Source: Odobenus rosmarus divergens
Lineage: Eukaryota; Chordata; Mammalia; Carnivora; Odobenidae
Reading direction: 5' to 3'
Length of the DNA: 64,000 bases
NCBI RefSeq assembly: GCF_000321225.1
Contig: NW_004450459.1
Coordinates: 950,471 to 1,014,470 of the forward strand
Part shown: piece by piece, positions 59,700 to 64,000 of the stretch
Position numbering within the stretch: position 1 is the stretch's first letter
How the letters are laid out: each line of letters starts with the position of its first letter
Notes under the pieces: model-generated
The model's input: the letters and a program-made list of their open reading frames with translations, nothing else
Told to the model about the DNA's origin: nothing
The model's database searches: none
Program-made: the position numbers and the translations under genes

Positions 59700-61240
59700 T
59701 CTGTAATTGGCTTTTTCTTTTCCTGGCTAAGAGCCAGGTGAGGGTCCTGGTTGGCTATGCGGCCAATGGGCTCAGTGTCAGAGTTTGTGCACTGGTGGCA
59801 GTGGTGGTATTGGCCCAGTACATATTCACCTTGAAGAAGAGGATACAGAAGAAGATTAAGATCATTGAGATGAATATTGAGTAGCTAAGAAGTGACTAAT
59901 TAAGAGTCTGCTGTCTTTGTGAAAATGATACCAAAACTCCAGAAACATCCAGTTCTCATCAAGAACCCTACAAGGGTAGAAAAAATTATCTGTGCCATGG
60001 TCTTATGAAAGGAGGAGCCGCCATACATACTTCTGATAATAACAGACTTTGATATGACACTAAGTAAATACAAAGGGAAGAGATGCCCAACATGTTATAA
60101 TAGCAACAACTGTAAACTGCTTACAGATTAAAGTTAAAAAAAGATATTCAACTAAAAGAAAAATATTATGTTATTAAAGTTGATCTTGTTCTTACCAGAG
60201 ACTAGAAGTACCTTTATATGGTAGACTAGAATACTAAGTTACATAACCTGCCAGTTGAACAAGCTTTATCAAAAGCCAAACTTAAAGAAATTATGGAAGA
60301 ATCTGATTTCATGTTCAAGGAAGGAAATGAGAATTTATGTGATAAGCTCCAGCAACACAATATCCCTGTGTTCATATTTTTGCATGAAATAGGTGATGTA
60401 CTACACTAGGTTATCTATCGAGCTAGTATTATCATCCAAATAGCAAAGAAGTGTCCAGCTTCATGGATTTTGATGAAAATAGGCTTTCAAAGGACAAAGA
60501 GGGGAATTAATGCACATATTTAACAAAAACAGAATATTTCAATCCACTAAAAGACAATAGCAACTTAATGCTTTGGAAGACTCCCAAGTAGACTTACGAG
60601 TGTGGGAGCTAATATTGAATATATTCAGACAACTGGGTATCTAAATATTCGAATGGGTGAACTTTTAGGAAAGTACCTGGGCTCTTACAATAACATTTTT
60701 TGTACAATTTAGCACTCATTTGAGATAGCCAACATTATCCTACATAAGATTCTATAAACACATATCTTTCAGGAATACCTCTCTCTCATAGAGCAACTGA
60801 TACAAAAACTTCTCATCTGTTCATCTTGCAGAAAGGCAGCTATTTATAATATATTCTTGCTTTTAAAGTTTTTCCTTTATGTTACTTCTGCATTTTCAAA
60901 TATGTTGAATCCATCAGCTGGAAACTCCTTTTTCTCACCTCTTCCAACACATTTATCACCATATTTTTTTAATAGGTTAAAAAAACAAAACAAAAAAAAT
61001 TAAAGCCAAAATTAGAAAATAACTCCCTGCTTTTCTAAAATTGATTTTGGAATTTAATATTATCAAGCACTTCCTCAGGAGTCCTTTTATACTGGGAAAG
61101 TTTATATAATTTTGAAAAGAAGTTGCATGAAATAGTCAAATAATGTGCATGATTTTAAGTGTTGCTGTTTTTATAATTTGGGTAAATTATGCTGATGGTA
61201 TCACCATCTCCTAAAAAAAAAAGTGGGGGGAGGGGGATGA
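59700..61240 (+). pseudogene. NT5C3A: Processed pseudogene of cytosolic 5'-nucleotidase IIIA
   Basis: This is an intronless, broken copy of NT5C3A, the HAD-superfamily pyrimidine 5'-nucleotidase. The start of the match (59710-59880) reads as the hydrophobic N-terminal segment ending AQYIFTLKK. The match continues through the alternative exon (59895-59930), then the HAD motif DFDMT (60045-60059), the region like [10 protein letters not shown] (60345-60380), and an ending like ILHKIL before a TAA at 60755-60757. Several in-frame stops (for example at 59882 and 59906), frameshifts and internal losses separate these pieces, so it cannot make the enzyme. Downstream sequence is probably 3' UTR: A-rich runs at 60978-61002 and 61213-61222 are candidate tail remnants, so the 3' limit is uncertain. 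Inclusion of the alternative small exon tells which transcript was copied. It sits inside an old L1, which resumes near 61255. No intron remnants and no TSDs were identified. The gene assignment rests on recognition of the protein, not on a search. Confidence 0.88.
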
Positions 61241-61516
61241 GGACCTCTTTAATGACCGGGAAAATACAATTAAAACCACAATGAGATACAACTTTTAACA
61301 CACCAGACTGGCAAAAATGAAGAAGTCTAACAATATCAAGTGTTAACAAGAATGTGGAGCAATAGAAACCAATACACATTGCTAGAGGGAATGCAACTGG
61401 TGTGACCCTACTTGGGAAAACAGTTTGTCATTAATAGTAAATTTGACATGTCTGTTAACTATGACCCAGCAATTCTAGTTGTACATATATACTCCAAAGA
61501 AACTCTCACACAAATA

Positions 61517-61977
61517 TATTAGTTTCCTATTGCTACTATAACGAATTAACACAAATTCAGTGGCTTAAAACAACACAAAGTTATTCTTTTACAGTTCAGG
61601 AGGTCAAAAGTCCTAAAATCGAGAAGAGTAGGACTGTGTTCCTTCTGGGCTCTAGGGGAGAATTCACTTCCTTGCCTTTTCTAGCTTTTGTAAGCTGTCT
61701 GCATTCCTTGGTCCATGGCCTAATCTCCCATCTTCAAATGCACTTCCAAGCAGCACAGCATCTTCTAATCTTTCTCTAACTCTGACCCCCTTCCTTCCCT
61801 TATGACTGTGTATTGATTGGGTCCACCCAGAAAATCCAGAATAAGCTCCTCAAATCAAGATCCTTAGGTTAATCACATCTTCAAAATCCCTCATGTCACA
61901 TAAAGTAACAGTCACAGGTTCTGAGGACTAAGATGCGGACATCTCTGGGAAACCATTATTCAGCATATCACATAAGT
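61517..61977 (-). mobile_element. MLT1-type LTR (ERVL-MaLR), solo, reverse orientation
   Basis: The blocks gtttcctattgctactataac, cagtggcttaaaacaacac, ttcaggaggtcaaaagtcc and ccttgccttttctagc follow the reverse complement of an MLT1-like LTR. L1 text flanks it on both sides. It has no coding capacity. Confidence 0.8.
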
Positions 61978-62430
61978 AAACTAGGAGACGTGTACAAATG
62001 TTTATAGCAGGAAAAACAAGAACAACAACAACCTAGAAGTAACTCAAAAGTCTATCAATAGTAGAATGGGTAAAGCATGATATATTTATTCAAAGAGATA
62101 TATAGCGCTGGATATTATTACTATGCATTTCAACATGAATTACTCTTGAAAACAATGTTGGGCAGAAAAAGCAAGAAACAGAAGAATATATATAGAATGA
62201 TTCCATTTATACAAAGTTCAAAAGCAGATGAAACAAACTTGTACACTGTATGGGAAAACACACATAGGTGGCAAAGCCATAAAAACAAAAAAAATCAAGG
62301 GAATAATCACACAATACTCAGGATAGTGATAACGAGGGTGAGGCTCAGGAAGGAGGACAATATAATTGTGAAGGGGCAGCAGAAGACTTCAGTACTATGG
62401 CTATGTTTTCTGTTTTAAACTGGTGTAAAT

Positions 62431-63097
62431 AGAAGAATGTCCAGTTTATAATTATTCTTTATGCTGGACATAAATATTTTCTTTTCCCCCTTGGTTTATA
62501 TGATACATTTCAGTTTCCAAAAAAGGAAATGGACAATACAATGAAAACTGGAGGGCCAAAGCTCTTGTCATTGCCAGTATGTTCAGCACACATTCTTTTA
62601 CTTTAATTTGTGGAGTTCCAAGGGGTATGCTTTGGCAACATACATGAGCAGTTAACAACTCAGTTCTCACTATGTTAATGGGAACGCTGTGGCTAAACCA
62701 CTAAATTAAAACTTTACCCCATGGGATTATTGGTACTAAAACTGAATGTTTATTCAGAGATCTACACATACACACCACAGTTTGTTCACTTTTCTCAGTC
62801 TTGTACCGTGTGTTGACATTACCATGCATTACAGATAATCTACTAAATAGGATTACTTTCCTTCTCTACAGTCCTTTCCACGGTGTTTTGTCCACATAAC
62901 TTTTATGACTTTGATGCTGTTGACATGTAATTTTAAGAATCTAATCAGCAAATATAGATTGATAATAATAAGTATTCAGACATATTTTTTTAACTATGTC
63001 ATTTCTCCAAATAACCTCTAACTGGATAAAAGCTACAGTGAGATATTTTCACATGCAAAAATAAAATTTTCTTTTTTTAATTTTTTAAAAATTTTTT
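62431..63097. other. Intron, no gene seen
   Basis: No feature recognised. Confidence 0.55.
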
Positions 63098-63272
63098 TAA
63101 GGTTTTATTTATTTATTTGAGAGAGAGCATGAGCAGGGGGCGGGGCAGAGGGAGAGAGAGAAGCAGGCTCCCAGCTGAGCAAGGAGCCCTGTGCGGGGCT
63201 CGATCCCAGGACCCGAGATCATGACCCGAGCCAAAGGCAGACCTTTAGCCGACTGAGCCACCCAGGTGCCCC
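63098..63272 (-). mobile_element. CAN-SINE
   Basis: Minus-strand element ending ccacccaggtgcccc, within T/A-rich flanks. Confidence 0.92.
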
Positions 63273-63610
63273 AAAAAATTTTTTCAAAAGTGGCAGAAGC
63301 CAGAACGTTACAATAGTTCTCCCGTTTTCCCATAATATGTATGACATATGTCATTGTCAAGGTATCAAAGCACTTAATTCCCCTTTTGAAGTACCACCTG
63401 TCCAGTTTGACACCTTCCCTCCCCATAACCTTTCTGTAAGAAAAGACAATATTTCAAGCATTATCCCCTTAAATGTTACAATATATTTAGCTGAACTGCC
63501 TATGAATTAAAGGACTCCCTTGAGCATAAGTTTGTCAGAAGATCCATATTTATTATCTGCTAGAAACTTTAGATGATCACAAAAATAACTTTCTCACATT
63601 AAGAAGTTCC
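63273..63610. other. Intron, no gene seen
   Basis: No feature recognised. Confidence 0.55.
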
Positions 63611-63730
63611 TGGGGTTGCCTGGCAGTTTCAGTCAGCATAGTATCTGACTCCTGATCTCAGGGTAATGAGTTCAAGCCCCATATTGGGTGTAGAGATTAC
63701 TTTAAAAATAAATTAATTAATTTTTAAAAA
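63611..63730 (+). mobile_element. Short older CAN-SINE subfamily, diverged
   Basis: The text ctggggttgcctggcag and gttcaagccccatattgggt, then gtgtagagattactt, match the type at 24586-24698. Confidence 0.82.
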
Positions 63731-64000
63731 GCATCTTTATCTCTATTTTAAAAAAAGCAGTTTTATTTTCAAAAATTTTTAAAGAAACTGTAGAAATATT
63801 GCTATTCCTTTTTCCTGTTCCTGTAGGGGTGTAAGTGATGAGCATGCTGTCTCATGTGAGCAAAGGGGACAATGAGTAAATGGGGTCACTTTCTTACATG
63901 AAAATAAGAAAAGGGATATTATACAGCTCAGCTGACTTCACATGCCACATAGTGTCTATCCAATAATTCTAAAGGTATATACAATTAATAAAATCCATAT
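63731..64000. other. Intron, no gene seen
   Basis: No feature recognised. Confidence 0.55.

Larger units (their letters stand above)
55860..62430 (+). mobile_element. Long old L1 ORF2 and 3' UTR, cut by later insertions
   Basis: Pieces in correct L1 order: 55860-57056 (endonuclease/RT region, for example aggaaaactgactacaagc), 57246-57879 (gtattggaggtccttgcac, gtatatgatacgattg), 58296-58470, 58828-59376 (gatatcaagactcactataa), 59588-about 59670, 61255-61516 (accacaatgagatacaac, gacccagcaattctag), and 61978-62430 (gaatgattccatttatac). Stops and frameshifts throughout. A loss of roughly 150 bp at the pseudogene junction is inferred from the remembered order. Confidence 0.82.

Noticed and set aside
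1..64000. CRISPR arrays, operons or bacterial-type regulation
   Set aside because: The content is clearly vertebrate: SINE, LINE and MIR repeats and a spliced exon. The direct repeats are retroposon flanks or local duplications.

Overview
This is nuclear DNA from a carnivoran mammal. About thirty tRNA-derived CAN-SINEs lie in the window, in both orientations, many with intact target-site duplications (TSDs). Their consensus (a G-rich 'gcctgggtggctcag' head, a CT-rich stretch, and an AATAAA-rich tail) reads like the arctoid type (bear, seal or mustelid relatives) rather than the dog or cat subfamilies; that narrower placement is from memory of the families. L1 3' ends of carnivore type, MIR, L2, MER5A-like and MLT1-like relics fill much of the rest.

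Only one functional coding segment was recognised: a 159-bp exon on the minus strand at 40327-40485. It encodes 53 residues of the GAF-A domain of phosphodiesterase 11A (PDE11A), with clean splice sites and the full NK/F/DE signature. The rest of the window is therefore read as the two large introns either side of that exon. The gene runs right to left, so coordinates above 40485 are the upstream intron and those below 40327 the downstream intron.

Layout. 1-10.5 kb: diverged repeats, an L2, and a 5'-truncated L1 with TSDs (6656-7785). 10.56-13.89 kb: a large, nearly identical inverted repeat, one arm of which is inserted inside an old DNA-transposon relic. 14-40 kb: intron with MIR, MLT1, SINE and L1 fragments. 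40.3-40.5 kb: the PDE11A exon. 40.7-54.7 kb: dense SINE and L1 insertions, including nested and same-site insertions and a 75-bp exact duplication. 55.9-62.4 kb: one long, old L1 cut up by later insertions, among them a broken processed copy of the cytosolic 5'-nucleotidase IIIA gene (NT5C3A) and an MLT1-like LTR. 62.4-64 kb: intron with two more SINEs.

No new gene system, CRISPR array, functional RNA gene or intact transposase was found. The most unusual signal is structural: several local duplications (an inverted one of about 0.76 kb, and direct ones of 75, 39 and 25 bp), each copied over roughly 1.5-2.6 kb and some landing inside recognisable old repeats, plus two near-empty poly(A) insertions bounded by target-site duplications.
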